Assembly (NCBI GenBank): GCA_016648135.1
Contig: JADDOH010023114.1
Coordinates: forward strand, 1-64,000
Direction: 5' to 3'
DNA length: 64,000 nt
Origin: Agrypnia vestita
Taxonomy: Eukaryota > Arthropoda > Insecta > Trichoptera > Phryganeidae
Shown here: piece by piece, positions 47,245 through 58,420 of the stretch
How the letters are laid out: every line of letters begins with the position of its first letter
Numbering within the stretch: the first letter of the stretch is position 1
Program-made: the position numbers and the translations under genes
The notes under the pieces: model-generated
Seen by the model: only the letters and a program-made list of their open reading frames with translations
The model's database searches: none
Told to the model about the DNA's origin: nothing

Positions 47245-47727
47245 TGTCCTGCACGTCTAGTGCTTTCCGATTACCTTAAGGCTAAGGTATTAAAAATCAA
47301 TAAATTATCGCATTAATGCAGCGTGTGATAGTGAAAAAACTGACAGAGTAAATGAATGTGTCTATCTTGGTATTAATATTTATGATTTCAATATATGAGA
47401 TAACTACCCAGATAAACAAGATATGTAAAAGATTTAAAATTGTATTGGGATAATATAAAAAAAATGTTCATATATTTTGATAAAAGTCGTTATTACTATT
47501 TCATGGGTGCTGGCTATAAATAAGTAAATACTTATTCTCCACGAACTGCATGTTAAAGTACCTGTAATTTTTGTAATTTTGATGAGTTACAGCTAGCTTT
47601 AACCCATCAAAAACGACGGAACATTGGTTCGCGTATATATTTATAATACCTAGTAATATATAAATATATTAATATAATATAATCCCTATTAAGACTTAGT
47701 ATATATTTATAATACCTAGCGACTATC
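47245..47727. other. AT-rich spacer
   Basis: No gene; TATATTTATAATACCTAG repeats at about 47634 and 47701. Confidence 0.3.
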
Positions 47728-47871
47728 CGTAGAGCGGCCTGTTCGGGTTTGCTGGCCCGGGGTTCTTAAGTCCCATCGCCAGCCGTTAATTTGTTTTTTT
47801 AGCCGTGAATTCGAACAAAAGTACGGACGTTACACGAAACTACGGACGGACAGACAACGAAATTATTATAA
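47728..47871 (+). mobile_element. Short retroelement (SINE-like), family C, copy 2
   Basis: Shares TAGAGCGGCC, TTGCTGGCCCGGGGTT, AGCCGTGAATTC and the terminal GACAGACAACGAAATTATTA with 40480-40636. Confidence 0.65.
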
Positions 47872-48181
47872 AAAAATAAACTTCACATTAAGTAATAATT
47901 ACAGAAAAAAATTAAGTACAGAAAATTTTCAGTGCACCTAAAAGGTTTTGACTTAAGAACGAAAATACGTACGGTCGGGAAAGTGATCTGCATTGAAGTG
48001 TACATAATCATCATCACATAATTAATCAAATAAGTTTTTTCAATTAGTATGTGGTGAACATAACAGATATTTTAATCAGTATTTTTAAAATAGTTTACAG
48101 TTAATATAATGTACATGTTCGTCCCAATTACATGTATCTTTCTTACCATTCTCTGCACATTTATCCATTCTACATTACGAA

Positions 48182-48214
48182 AATTATCTATGTGATTTTT
48201 TCACATAGATAATT
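48182..48214. repeat. Hairpin, 14-bp perfect arms
   Basis: AATTATCTATGTGA and TCACATAGATAATT around a 5-nt T loop. Confidence 0.8.
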
Positions 48215-48720
48215 AAATAAGAATATTGCCTAGATTAGATTAAGTAAGTGGACAACATATTTAAAAAATAAAGATAAAAAACAAGCAATAAAATTAATAA
48301 CAAAAATTGATAAAAAAAATCGTCTACTAGCGTATTCCAAGTCTAAATATGTCTTTCATTCTCCTGTATCGTAAAATGTCAACGAGTTTCCATACAATAT
48401 AATAATTTACAAATAAAATACAACATAATGATAATATAATAATTTTTTACTGTGCAACGTGTATCGTTTTTACATAAAGTCCAGTTGACAAAACAATTGC
48501 GCCTTGTATTCATGTATGTGGATCAAGCAATGTTTTTGTTATGTCAATTTTGCTCGAATATGTAATTTAGTAGACTATAGATGCAAAACTGCCATCACGG
48601 TTTATTGTGCGATTGCCTCAAACGGCGTATCTATATTATGAGTTCGCACACCAAACAAGGAAGTAGGATCTCCTTCATTGGATCAGACTTCCGCCGCTCG
48701 TCCTCGGACTTTCTTTGTTA
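48215..48720. other. Spacer left of mariner copy 2
   Basis: No supported feature. Confidence 0.3.
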
Positions 48721-50005
48721 TTAGGTCCTTACATATGAAATTGGCGTTTAGTATGGGAGGAACATAAAGCCAATTTTTTTTATTATAATTTATTTATTTA
48801 ATCAAAGTATGTACCATTGCTATCTTTTGCACTTTTGCCATCTCATTGGTAGTTCATCGATCCCTTTACTAAAAAAACCATTCGGACGGGAATCAATAAA
48901 ATCTTTGAAGGCGGTTTGGACTGCCCCATCGGAGTTGAATTTTTTCCTTTGCAATAAGTTACCCAAATTTCGAAAAAAATGGTAATCTGTTGGGGCAAAG
49001 TCCGGAGAGTACGGTGGATGTCTTAGACATTCCAATTGAAGCTCCTCTAATTTGGTAGCCGTCTGTTGTGCAGTGTGTGGTCTAGCGTTATCATGAAGCA
49101 GCAGTGGCCTAGAGCAATTAACCAGACTCGGTTGTTTAGCAGCTAGCTTTTCCATCATGGTTTACAGTTGCTGACAATAAACATCTGCCGTAATCGTCTG
49201 GCCAGATTTAAGAAAGCTGTAGTGAACGACACCAGCACTAGTCCACCAAACGCTCACAAGTAACTTTTTTGGAGTCAATTTTCGCTTGGGGCATGGTTTG
49301 GCTGGTTCGGCAGGGTTCAGCCATTGCTATGAGCGCTTCCGATTATCGTACAGGATCCACTTTTCAACACAGGTAATGATTCGATTTAAAATCCCTTCAT
49401 TATTGTGCCGGTTGAGTAATGCAACGCAGCAGTCAACGCGCGTTTGTTGATTTGCTTCACTCAATTCGTGAGGTACCGACCTTTCAAGCTTTTTCACCTT
49501 ACCAATTTGCTTCAAGTGGATTAAAACAGTTTTATCACTAACACCGCAGCCTGCAGCTAACTCGAATGTGGTTTGCGATGGATCCGCTTCCACAATAGCC
49601 TTCAATTCTTCATTATCAACTTTGGTCTCCGGCCGTCCACGGGGCTTGTTCTGCAGGTCGAAATTTCCAGAACGAAAACGTTGGAATCAAAAACGCACTG
49701 TGTTTTCTTTTGCGGCACCGTCGCCATACACATCATTAATCCTTCGAGAAGTTTCGGCAGCACTGGTGCCACGGTGGAACTTGTACTCGTAAATAACGTG
49801 ATATTTCAAGTTTTTCATTTTGTAAACTGAGTGACGCAAAGAAAAAAACAATTGAGGAAAAACAAATGAATTATAATTTTCAAAACACAAATACATGAGT
49901 AAATAGCTGTAAAAATTTGGATTTGGAATTCCTAACCAAAGAGAAGATATTTGAGATCAAATTTGCCAGTACGGCAAAACGCCAATTTCATATGTAAGGA
50001 CCTAA
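48721..50005 (-). mobile_element. mariner transposon, copy 2 (1285 bp)
   Basis: TTAGGTCCTTACATATGAAA inverted ends and TA on both sides (48719-48720, 50006-50007). Same length and nearly the same sequence as 19729-21013, so the two insertions derive from a recent common source. Confidence 0.95.
48820..49818 (-). pseudogene. mariner transposase, copy 2, multiple stops
   Basis: Read from Met 49818 the frame is preserved almost throughout but has three stops: TGA at 49687-49689 (replacing the Trp of VRFWF), TAG at 49327-49329 (in the SSQWL block) and TAA at 49162-49164 (in QQLQTMM). The first catalytic Asp is changed to Val (ITCVEKW, 49366-49368). The second and third Asp are intact (LLLHDNARPH; YSPDFAPTDYHFF), and the region that is broken in copy 1 is whole here. 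A one-base insertion alters the last few codons (ending KCKR). Dead by several independent lesions. Confidence 0.93.
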
Positions 50006-50007
50006 TA

Positions 50008-50839
50008 TTTTTACTTGAATACTATTATTTGCCGCCGGAGCTTCTCTCCATGAAAATGCAATACTCTTTCAATCCACACTCTGCCCACAACTCTTCCCTG
50101 AAAATGTAATGTATGTACAAATAAGTAAATATGTATTTGATTCTAATGTTCAATATCACACATACTTGCCTGAGCGACCTCTTTCTCGTCACTTCAGTCC
50201 TCTTCAGTTCTGGGCTTCATCCATTATGCATTTTGGAAATAAAGTGATAAACATGACGGGACGATGCAAACATCAGTAACATAAGTCATGAATTTATGAA
50301 TCCGAACAAGACTTTGATGTTTTCCTCGCTTAGGTTGTGAAGTGACTTGTTACAAATGTGAAGGAATTAAAATTTATGATTACTCTTCTTTGTTCATGTA
50401 GCCATGATATCATTACATCTGTCCACGTTACAAGTGAATTCGACTACATATTTATGAGCTCGGTATTCATCTAGAATCAAGCCTGATGATAAACATCTAT
50501 ACACTATGTAATGGTCTCTTATCAAAATGCCTTTCAATACATTCATTAACGCAGTTCATTCTATGAAGTCTCGGTATGTTTTGACTAGGGAGGAATCATA
50601 TTGCGGACAGCAGTACTCCTATGGGAGTCTAGATTAGGGTTACCAGATTCAGAAATGAAGTAGAAAAAAAACTTAACTAAAAATATAAGCTTTCAATATT
50701 TTAGCCATCATAAAACGTGTATTTAAGAATTGGCAAGATTTATCATGTGTATGAAGTTTTACACTTATCCTGAAATACCTTTTATATTTCCATAGCGTCT
50801 TAATTCCAGAATGTATGATATTTCATATGTAGATTTGTT
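50008..50839. other. No identifiable feature
   Basis: Ordinary AT-rich sequence; no gene or repeat recognised. Confidence 0.3.
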
Positions 50840-51010
50840 TTCTAAGATATTCTGCCACGTGAATGCGACCTCTTTGGCCGATATTTTGGATCCCATTACA
50901 GGGTTCATCATCAGATGTTAATGTCATCAGTAACAATATCTGAAGATCCTGCAACGGGATCTGAAACATTGACCACAGAGTTCGGATACGTACGGCAGCA
51001 TCGCCCAGAA
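50840..51010. repeat. Foldback hairpin with inverted CTGA(A/T)GA modules, copy 2
   Basis: Begins TTCTAAGATATTCTGCCA like the left arm of 12993-13182. The right half has CTGAAGATCCTGCAACGGGA then TCTGAAAC; the left half on minus has CTGATGATGAACCCTGTAAT then GGGATCCAAAAT. The two modules face each other. Confidence 0.65.
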
Positions 51011-51137
51011 GAAAAAAAATGAAACTTTTTAAAAATTGGTTTGGTTTAATTTTTATTAATATTTTGTTATAAAAAAATAAAAACATCTTTTATAAAAAAA
51101 TGACTAATAATTAGATTTATTAACAGCCACAGTACAT

Positions 51138-51397
51138 AGTACGATCACTGTATATGCGTATGTCAATAAAACCAAAAGCCCACGCTTTTGGTCTTATTGA
51201 AACACCAAAAATTGGTAATATCCGCCCGTGAGGGCTATTTTTGGTATATGTTAAGCATGGCTAGGTATAACTAATCAAATAGAATTTTGATGAGAGAGTT
51301 TTTGTAGTGATGTGAATGCCATGCAATCTCTGGGGTTGAGGAGAAGTGCCCCACGCTTTTTATTTTATTGACGAACGCATATACTGTGATCGCTCTT
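51138..51397. mobile_element. MITE with TIRs of about 38 bp
   Basis: Left end ACGATCACTGTATATGCGTA and right end (rc) GCGATCACAGTATATGCGTT, both continuing TCAATAAAA(C/T)(C/A)AAAAGC. Internal smaller hairpins (CCAAAAGC/GCTTTTGG; ACCAAAAAT/ATTTTTGGT). Target duplication not clear. Followed by a (CGCATA)n palindromic patch. Confidence 0.75.
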
Positions 51398-52732
51398 AGC
51401 TACTACGCATACGCATACGCATAGCAGCTACGGCTGTTTCTCCTTCTTATTAATTTTTTAACAAAAGCCTGTTTTTGTATTAAAAAATATATATATTATT
51501 TTCTACTTTTTAGCCTTTCTCAATTTAAATTTTGTAATCAATTCTGTCCTCAAAACTCAAATGTCACTTTAAAAATAAATACAAAACAACAGATGTTACC
51601 GGTATGTACATTTTACCAACGATAAAATCGTCAGCATTTTAAATAATTTTATTAATTAATTGAATTGATTTTACATAATTAATAAATGATTACTTCATTG
51701 TCATCCGAGATGTCTCTCTGGCGATTTTCAGAACTATTTTTGAAATGGTTCAAATATTTATTACAAAATTTTGTGGCTGACAGATAAGTGAAGTTAAATA
51801 AAAGCGTGTAAATATCAGTTAAATTGGTTCTATTTTGGGAAAATTATGCCAATACATACAGCCTTATATAACAAGGATGGGTTTTTATTATATTTACTCG
51901 TATCCATTAAAGAAATCATTAACATCATGTATGCCTAATGATACCACTTCTGTATCGAATCAGTTTTTCCCCTAATAGATCATTTTATTTTTATTTACAA
52001 ATACTAAAAATATGAGCTTCTTATATTTTATAGGTCATTCGCAATCGGCCTATTTTTTTTTTCTATTTGAACCATCTCATAACACAATGCTGATAAATCT
52101 ATTTATCGGATTGGAGTAATGAAATCGGGTGTTTAAATTGATCGTATGGGCTGTTTTGTTGATTTTTCTGAGTTGAATATATGAAAAAGTATAATTAAAA
52201 AATGAGGACATTTGAAAGTAAAATGAGGATGATATATTTCAATATGAATAACATGGCTTTATTTAGGATGCCATACTGTAACCCTGGTTACATGGTGGGT
52301 AGAAAGTGCGTGTCTGTCTTTACACAAAATGGTTCACTCGTCTTCCCGCGACGCAGGCCGGAATACCGTTGTTGTCTGAGAAAACGGTGTAAATATGGAA
52401 TGGAAAGTAGACACAAAGCCTGGGAAAGTCCATAAATTATATTTAGTGAATGGCATTTTTATTCAAATTTGAAATCTAGCGCTTTTTATGTATTATACCC
52501 GAAACACCATTAAAATTTAGATTTAAGATAAATTATTCAGATTTGGCTAAGCTGGCCGCTTTCCATAATGGAAATAAAACCTGCACAAAAAACGAAACCG
52601 AAACAAAAAATGGCCTTATTAATCTTGAAACATTCATAAGTAAGCTGATATAGAGTACATTATTTTTGTGATATACCTACTTCATTCGTTGGCGGGATGT
52701 CTGGGGGCTAGAAAAATCTTTTTACATCCAAA
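51398..52732. other. No identifiable gene
   Basis: AT-rich. A 77-codon plus frame (52202-52435) is cysteine- and arginine-containing (YCNPGYMVGRKC) but has no signal peptide or known fold, so no call is made. Confidence 0.3.
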
Positions 52733-52771
52733 TATAATAATTTCGTTGTCTGTCTGTCGGTCCGTAACGTC
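52733..52771 (-). mobile_element. Tail fragment of SINE-like family C
   Basis: Plus reads ATAATAATTTCGTTGTCTGT then CTGTCGGTCCGTAACGTC, the complement of the family C tail. A GC-rich palindromic run (CGGCCGGCGGCCGCCGCCG) follows at about 52840. Confidence 0.55.
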
Positions 52772-54155
52772 TGTGACTTGCTGAAATTAAAACTTTAGAT
52801 AATTAGAGTGTGAGGCTTAATTTGCGGGCGGCTCAGCTGCCGGCCGGCGGCCGCCGCCGCTCAAAATTACACGAACTTGACATTTTTATATTATTATTTT
52901 ATAATATTTAGTTTTAGGTTTAGGCGAAAAAAGGCAAATTAAAAAAAACCAAATGTTTTTCTACACATAAATATTCAGCTTCAAAATCCAACAATTTTTA
53001 TTTAATAAGTTTTGATGCATGATTTCTTTCAAAATGCACTTTGCATTGAAATGGAGGCCGCATAATGTAAAATAGTAAAAATAAGACGAAACGCGTCTCA
53101 CAAAAATTAAAGAAGGAGTATTAAAAACAGGTGTGTTTTTATTTTCTAACGTGTGTATATTAAATGCCGAAATTTTGCTGAGTCACTCTTCAGGACCCCG
53201 AGGTAAATATAGTCACTTTACCTCCTCGGATGTCTCACCCTCCGCCTGCTTCCTGACTCAATTTCGCTCACCTTGTAATGGCCATCGCAAAACAGACATC
53301 CGCTCATTCCAACCCCTAACTCTGTCTCTCACTCTCGCCCTTGGATGTGAATCTGAATAGTAAATAGACTTACGAGCTGGGGGTTAAATAATAATATAAT
53401 TGTTTAATTATGTTGTTAAGACAAAGTAAACAATGCTTTTCATATTAGTAATGGTATTATGACTGACAATAATAACAATCAAAAGTTCAAGTGAGCCAAG
53501 CTACAATAATTATGCAAAGGGGATTAGATTTGATTACCAACGACCATTTACGCTTTTAAAAAAATAAAACTTGCCTATAACAATCAGTTTTTTTAGTTAA
53601 GGAGGCAAAGTACAATACTAACAACAAATTAATAAATATATATTTTTATTATTTACGAACAGGCCATTTGCAATAGAGGTTGTTAGTGTACGTGTTACAT
53701 GTTTACGTAACGTACGTTGTTGGTGTAAGTGGTTACGACTCTCGCTTAGTGATGCAGTGGTCGGCGGTTTTTTAATTTTTTTTTTATATTGCTACGGCAC
53801 TGGCGGATAGAGCGCCAGTCCACCCATACTTGCCGTGCATCCACCGGCATGGTGCGTGCTTCTCATGGAGTTCCAGGCGCTGGTCATTGCTGGAGGGTAT
53901 GTCGGTGTGTGTGTGTGTGTGAGAATACGTATGAATGAATGTGCATGTGTAGTGTAAGTGTAGATACCTGACCACTCCGGAAGGAATTACACAAATCAAA
54001 GACGGTCATCTATGAAAGAATAGCATTATAATTTATTGACCTTGACATAATAAAAGTATAAACATGGTGAGCGGTCATTGCCGCTCCATGATTTGCCCAG
54101 AGTGAGTATAAACTATTACAAAATTTAATATAAAACAAGAGAGGCGCGTGCCCTT
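52772..54155. other. Spacer with (GT)n and unrecognised frames
   Basis: (GT)8 near 53904-53920. 53790-53890 is GC-richer and repeat-like. No gene supported. Confidence 0.35.
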
Positions 54156-54275
54156 AGGCATCGCGGCCGACGGGCCGTATTAGAATTGAAACAAGTAAAC
54201 TTATGAAATTAGTAGGCATCGCGGCCGACGGGCCGTATTAGAATTGAATTTAATGAATATAAACTTATGAAATTA
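54156..54275. repeat. Tandem duplication of about 57 bp
   Basis: AGGCATCGCGGCCGACGGGC then CGTATTAGAATTGAA occurs at 54156 and 54213; both units also share AAACTTATGAAATTA. Each contains the self-complementary GGCCGACGGGCC. Confidence 0.9.
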
Positions 54276-54309
54276 TTTCATACAAGGGAAAAAACATAAA
54301 AATGGCTAA

Positions 54310-54990
54310 GAAAGAAAATAACTAGCTCTGGCAAACGGCCCTGGTATCGCCGTCGCCAGGCGGCATCTTCAAACAAAATATAATTTTCGCCTGAAAGGCA
54401 CACCACGATTTACAACAAACACAGATTCTATTCTAGGTTATTATCACTATAGTTCGTCCGGGATGAAGCACAGCATCAAAACATATGGTACCCCCTTTTT
54501 GCGATGTGGTAGTCAACAGGATCGGGACCGGCAGCGATGGCGACCCCATCTGCCTGGATCCTCTCCCTCGGCGATGCTCAAACGTGGCTAACGGGACCCA
54601 ATGGCGGTCTCAACGGCGTTGGACCGGCAGCATCCCGGCAATCCTGTGGTCCACCGACGCGCTTCAAGGCGCCGCTTCATCTCAGACATCGATACCAGCA
54701 CGCATACGGCCTGCCAGGCCGTCACGCGGGCAGAAAAAGGACGCTTCTACGGGCCCTAAAAAGATTTATATTAGACAACAGAACAAAATACAAAGACCAT
54801 GGACGATTATTGCTGTATCGCATCAACTTGAATCTCGATAAAAACTCACCAAGGTCGCCATTTCGCGTACCCTTTGGGCCCGTATCTGGAGCGGTGACCT
54901 CGCGGGCTGTCACCTCTAGATTTTCTATTCTAATGGCGCCGAAAGGTAAAAACAAGTGGTAGCCCCCGCGCGTGCGCTGCCAATAGCGCA
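54310..54990. other. GC-rich island with overlapping open frames
   Basis: Two plus frames overlap (54485-54841, 118 codons; 54537-54962, 141 codons, ending MAPKGKNKW) and one minus frame (54991-54722). High CpG content makes open frames likely by chance. A retroelement leader is one option; no domain was recognised and no coding call is made. Confidence 0.35.
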
Positions 54991-55169
54991 AATCGAAAGA
55001 AGCTATTTTTATTTGCCAAATTTAGGGCTGTTGAGTGCACTCGTATTCGGTAACATCTCAATATATATTTATTAATTTTTTGATATTTATTACATTGTAG
55101 ATATGCCAAACTGCACAGCAGTTTTTTTTCCCATTTTTATTTTCCTAGCACAAACGATTAGCTTAATTT

Positions 55170-55206
55170 TGATGTGACGTGTATTCCGGGTTTGCGTCTC
55201 TATTCA
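55170..55206 (+). mobile_element. SINE family B tail fragment
   Basis: GATGTGACGTGTATTCCGGG then TTTGCGTCTCTATT matches the 3' end of 25398-25552 and 44372-44546, in opposite orientation. Confidence 0.6.
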
Positions 55207-55734
55207 AAGAAATATATATATAAATATGGTAAAAATAAAAACATGTTGAGTCAAAAGGTATAAATAAATTATGCGATGAGCTAAAAATGATTATTTTAAA
55301 TAAAGGTAAAAGATATAAGTGCATTTGGCTACTTTGACTACTTGAAGTGAACAAAGTTACATAAGTAAGTAAATGATAGATAACACAAAGTAAAGTGAAC
55401 TAAATTATAGTAAACGGTAAATTGAATCAGCAGCATCCAAAAACATTTTTTTTTCTATGTGTACTTTTATGTACATATTTTTTATTTATTATTACATTAT
55501 ACACATATTATTTAATTAAAAACTATTATTTTAATTATACATAATTATAAACATTCCACACATATTATTTAATTATAAACTAAATTTTGTACCTCTCATC
55601 ATCAGGTGTAATTAGTAACAACCTAAAAAGTATTGTTACCCGTAACAGTTAACCTATTTGGGTAAGAGGACGGTGCGCGTTGTAGGAAGGGTTTTGTAAA
55701 ATTATATGAGAAAAAGCCCAAACTATGGTCAAAT
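55207..55734. other. AT-rich spacer
   Basis: A duplicated stretch ACACATATTATTTAATTA occurs at about 55501 and 55558. No gene. Confidence 0.35.
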
Positions 55735-55798
55735 GAGTAGCTTTTTGGTGTAATGGTAAGGATCTCGTGGTCGGTGGTTCGAGCTCCATTCCAGAAAG
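55735..55798 (+). mobile_element. tRNA-like SINE head
   Basis: GAGTAGCTTTTTGGTGTAAT carries an A-box-like region and CGGTGGTTCGAGCTCC a B box (GGTTCGAGCTCC), similar to the head of family B but with an internal deletion. Confidence 0.6.
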
Positions 55799-55806
55799 TT
55801 AGCCCA

Positions 55807-56012
55807 ATTTATATATAAATAAAATACTTGTGTGAGAGCACTTTTGAGTTTAAGTTATACACGACTAGTTTCGAGAGCTACATATGCTCTCATCTACAGA
55901 TGAGAATATAAACAGTTTATATTCTCACCTGTAGATGAGATCATTTCGAAACTAGTCGTGTATAACTTAAACTCTGTTTCTTACACAAGTTTTTTTTTTT
56001 TATATATAAATT
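55807..56012. repeat. Long foldback hairpin with CTGTAGATGA/CGAAACTAGT modules, copy 3
   Basis: Arms of about 95 nt: GAGTTTAAGTTATACACGAC and CTAGTTTCGA on the left complement TCGAAACTAGTCG and GTATAACTTAAACTC on the right; the inner parts CTCATCTACAGATGAGAATA and TATTCTCACCTGTAGATGAG also pair. The ends run into AATTTATATATAAA/TATATATAAATT. On minus the left arm has CTGTAGATGAGAGC then GCTCTCGAAACTAGTCGTG, with a perfect GAGAGC/GCTCTC stem. Confidence 0.85.
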
Positions 56013-56942
56013 ATCATGTCATTCTACAAAGTTAATGCCAAATCAATAAATAATAGTCCTATTTTCATAGAACAAGCGTTTTAGTTTAGTTTGAAAATTT
56101 TAATGCTACACGTATTCACACGTATAAAAAATATATTGACGATTGTAGAATGTGATGTTATTCATAAGTGTTTCATATTTATTGTATATTCATATTTATT
56201 CACAGATTTCAACAATTTCTTCAATAATATATTAAAATATTATATTATCACCAATACGAGACTTGTTCATTGCCTCGTCAATTAATAAAATACTAATACA
56301 GTGTGATTAAATAATAGAGTTGAAACACTCCATAAAAAAGTATGACAATTTTATTACATGGTTCATTATACCTTTCGCGGGCTTATATTACAATATAAAT
56401 GGAAAAAAAAAACACGACATATATATAAATCTTCATTCTTAAACATGCAACTTCCCGTAAGTAATAAGTGCAAATGGATTTGTACAGTACCGGCTGCCGA
56501 CTAGAAGGAACGGCCGATTCATGGACCCGGAGTCTATCCGCAGCGAGAAGTGGATTGAAGTTTGTTCTTGGACCTTTTCTCTCGTCTTATCCAGCGTGTA
56601 TCAGATGTGACATCAAAATGCACTCAGTGACGCTGATTCTCCCGATTTACCAGCTCCAGCGGCGGGGGACTCGCTCCGACAAAGTGGAAATAGTACTTTT
56701 AAGGAGATGTAAAGAATTGAGAGCGGTGTAACGCTGAATTATTTTGAAAATGTTCATTTTGAGGAATTTTTCTGTGAAGATTAATGTATCTTTACTTGGT
56801 GGAAATTGTTTGCAATGAAAAATAGATTACCATGTTGAAAATATATTCATTTCCGATTCCAAAAAAATTACATTTGATTTCACAAATTTATTTTATTTTA
56901 ACACGAAACGGAAAAGATTTCGAGTCGTAAAAAAATAAAAGA
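56013..56942. other. No identifiable gene
   Basis: AT-rich except 56490-56720, which holds an 87-codon plus frame (56468-56731) with no recognised domain. Confidence 0.3.
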
Positions 56943-57406
56943 ATATATGAAAAGTATAAAAGCAAAAGCAGCAATATCCAATCCAACCAATCAACCCCCA
57001 GAGATGTGCCACGTGACAAAATGGCCGCTTCAGAATAAGGTGAGATTTTACGTCGATTTTAGACTATAACATTTTTATTTAATTTTATTTAATTCGGTCA
57101 TTCAACAGGAGACACATTGCTGATAAGATGAAATACAAAAAAGTTTAATGTTAATAGTTAAATGTCTCCCTCAATTAAAGGATAACACAAATAGGACATA
57201 ATCATAGATAAGTCAATTTGACAATGACAGATCATTTTTTTTTTTCATCATCATAGCAAAGACAGCATTCGATTATGTAAATAGTAAAATCAGCAATGTC
57301 TTCTTCTTATTTGGTAGCATACAAAGTGGAGTGACAGGTTTTTTGTATTTATCTCAGAAACACACCAGTGGGATATTGTTGCTTTTGCTTTTGTACCTCT
57401 TATATA
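56943..57406. mobile_element. TIR element related to 26429-26692, with extra 148-bp block
   Basis: Left end ATATGAAAAGTATAAAAGCA and right end (rc) ATATAAGAGGTACAAAAGCA both continue AAAGCA(G/A)CAATATCC. Bases 57085-57232 match 3443-3590, with GGAGACAC, TTAAATGTCTCCCTCAATTA and ATAGATAAGTCAATTTGACA in common. The 264-bp copy lacks this block. Confidence 0.8.
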
Positions 57407-57924
57407 GGTATGGTATTTACTAGGCCATTGCCTGATAAAAACAATAGGAACAAGGATGTCATTTGCTGCACACCAACCGGATCATTTATTACACGCGACA
57501 TCACCGAATTGCTAGCTATTTATGACTTAACTTTCTATTAAATGGTCAAGAAATTTCCACTCTAACAAGTAGCATTGTTTTAGATTAGATACTTGCAAAA
57601 TGTGGTCTTGTAAATATCATAAAAAAGAGAAAAAAATCAAAATCCTAACGACGATCGAAAGGCATAAATGTAGAATCAAAATTGCGCGTCTGTCCCTTTG
57701 TTTTGAGTAGTGCTTATTAAACTAAAAGTTATTTGTTTCAAAAATGGTTGTAATTAATTAACGCTTTGCTTTGCTGAGAGTAAGTGGTTACTCTCGTTCC
57801 TATAACAGTTCTATACGAGATACGAGAGTAACCACTCCTATAACAGTTCCGGGAAAGGGTGGGTGCGTTTCGACCGTAACAAGTATGTTTATACATAATT
57901 GTGTCACATTGACTTTATACTAAC
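57407..57924. other. Spacer with hairpin at 57783-57836
   Basis: AGTGGTTACTCTCGT and ACGAGAGTAACCACT are perfect 15-bp inverted arms around 24 nt; CCTATAACAGTTC occurs twice nearby (57799 and 57837). No gene. Confidence 0.6.
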
Positions 57925-58310
57925 AATAGCTTAGGCAAACTTATAATAAACTCTAAAGACAGAGTCGACCCGCTAAATCATTCCAGTATTTATAAAGTAA
58001 ATTGTAATGACTGTTCGACATTTTATACAGGTAAAACGGCACGTAATTTTAATGTTAGAGTAAAAGAACACTTGAGTTGTCTCAATAACAATAACTTTTC
58101 TGAATTCGCGAACCGTCTCTTAGAAACAGGCCACACGTTTAAAATGTTAAAAAATTCTACATGTAAATAATAGAAGCCTCTTAGAAATATTAGAAACCAA
58201 AAAATGCCTGAACACTAAAGCCAATATAATTAATAATCAGATAAATTTTATGAATAGCCCGTTACTTGATATATTCCCCATTTTGGCGTCCGCTTGTCAA
58301 TTACCCCCAA
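57925..58310 (+). pseudogene. Penelope-like element GIY-YIG endonuclease fragment 1
   Basis: Plus frame reads KLIINSKDRVDPLNHSSIYK, then VNCNDCSTFYTGKTARNFNV and RVKEHLSCL (57985-58080), the GIY...YIG endonuclease signature as SIY...YTG, with its conserved Cys pair (CNDC), Arg (TARNF) and the KEH. FSEFANRLLETGH follows, then a stop (about 58168). The rest of the C-terminus continues in another frame (LLEILETKKCLNTKANIINN, FMNSPLLDIF, about 58180-58270). PLEs encode RT then this endonuclease; only the last 130 or so residues remain, as expected for a 5'-truncated copy. In intact elements the domain nicks the target for reverse transcription. Confidence 0.85.
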
Positions 58311-58388
58311 CACAACTGTAGCTAAGCCCCCATTCAAAAATTTATTTGTTTGCTAGAATAAGTAATGGATAGTTAGTATGCGTCCGTC

Positions 58389-58420
58389 CTGACGAAGATA
58401 CAGTAGTATCGAAACCGGTA
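58389..58420 (+). other. CTGACGA-stem-CGAAAC motif after PLE fragment 1
   Basis: CTGACGA, then A, a GATAC-AGTA-GTATC stem-loop, then GAAAC and the palindrome ACCGGT followed by A. This is the order of a hammerhead ribozyme core (CUGANGA, stem II, GAAA, short stem III, UH). One extra A precedes stem II and stem I is not formed, so activity is doubtful. It sits about 80 bases beyond the PLE coding end. Confidence 0.5.

Noticed and set aside
52202..52435. Cys/Arg-containing 77-codon frame that hinted at a small secreted peptide
   Set aside because: No signal peptide and cysteine spacing fits no family I know.
54537..54962. 141-codon open frame ending MAPKGKNKW
   Set aside because: Overlaps another plus frame and a minus frame in CpG-rich DNA, where stops are rare by chance; no domain recognised.
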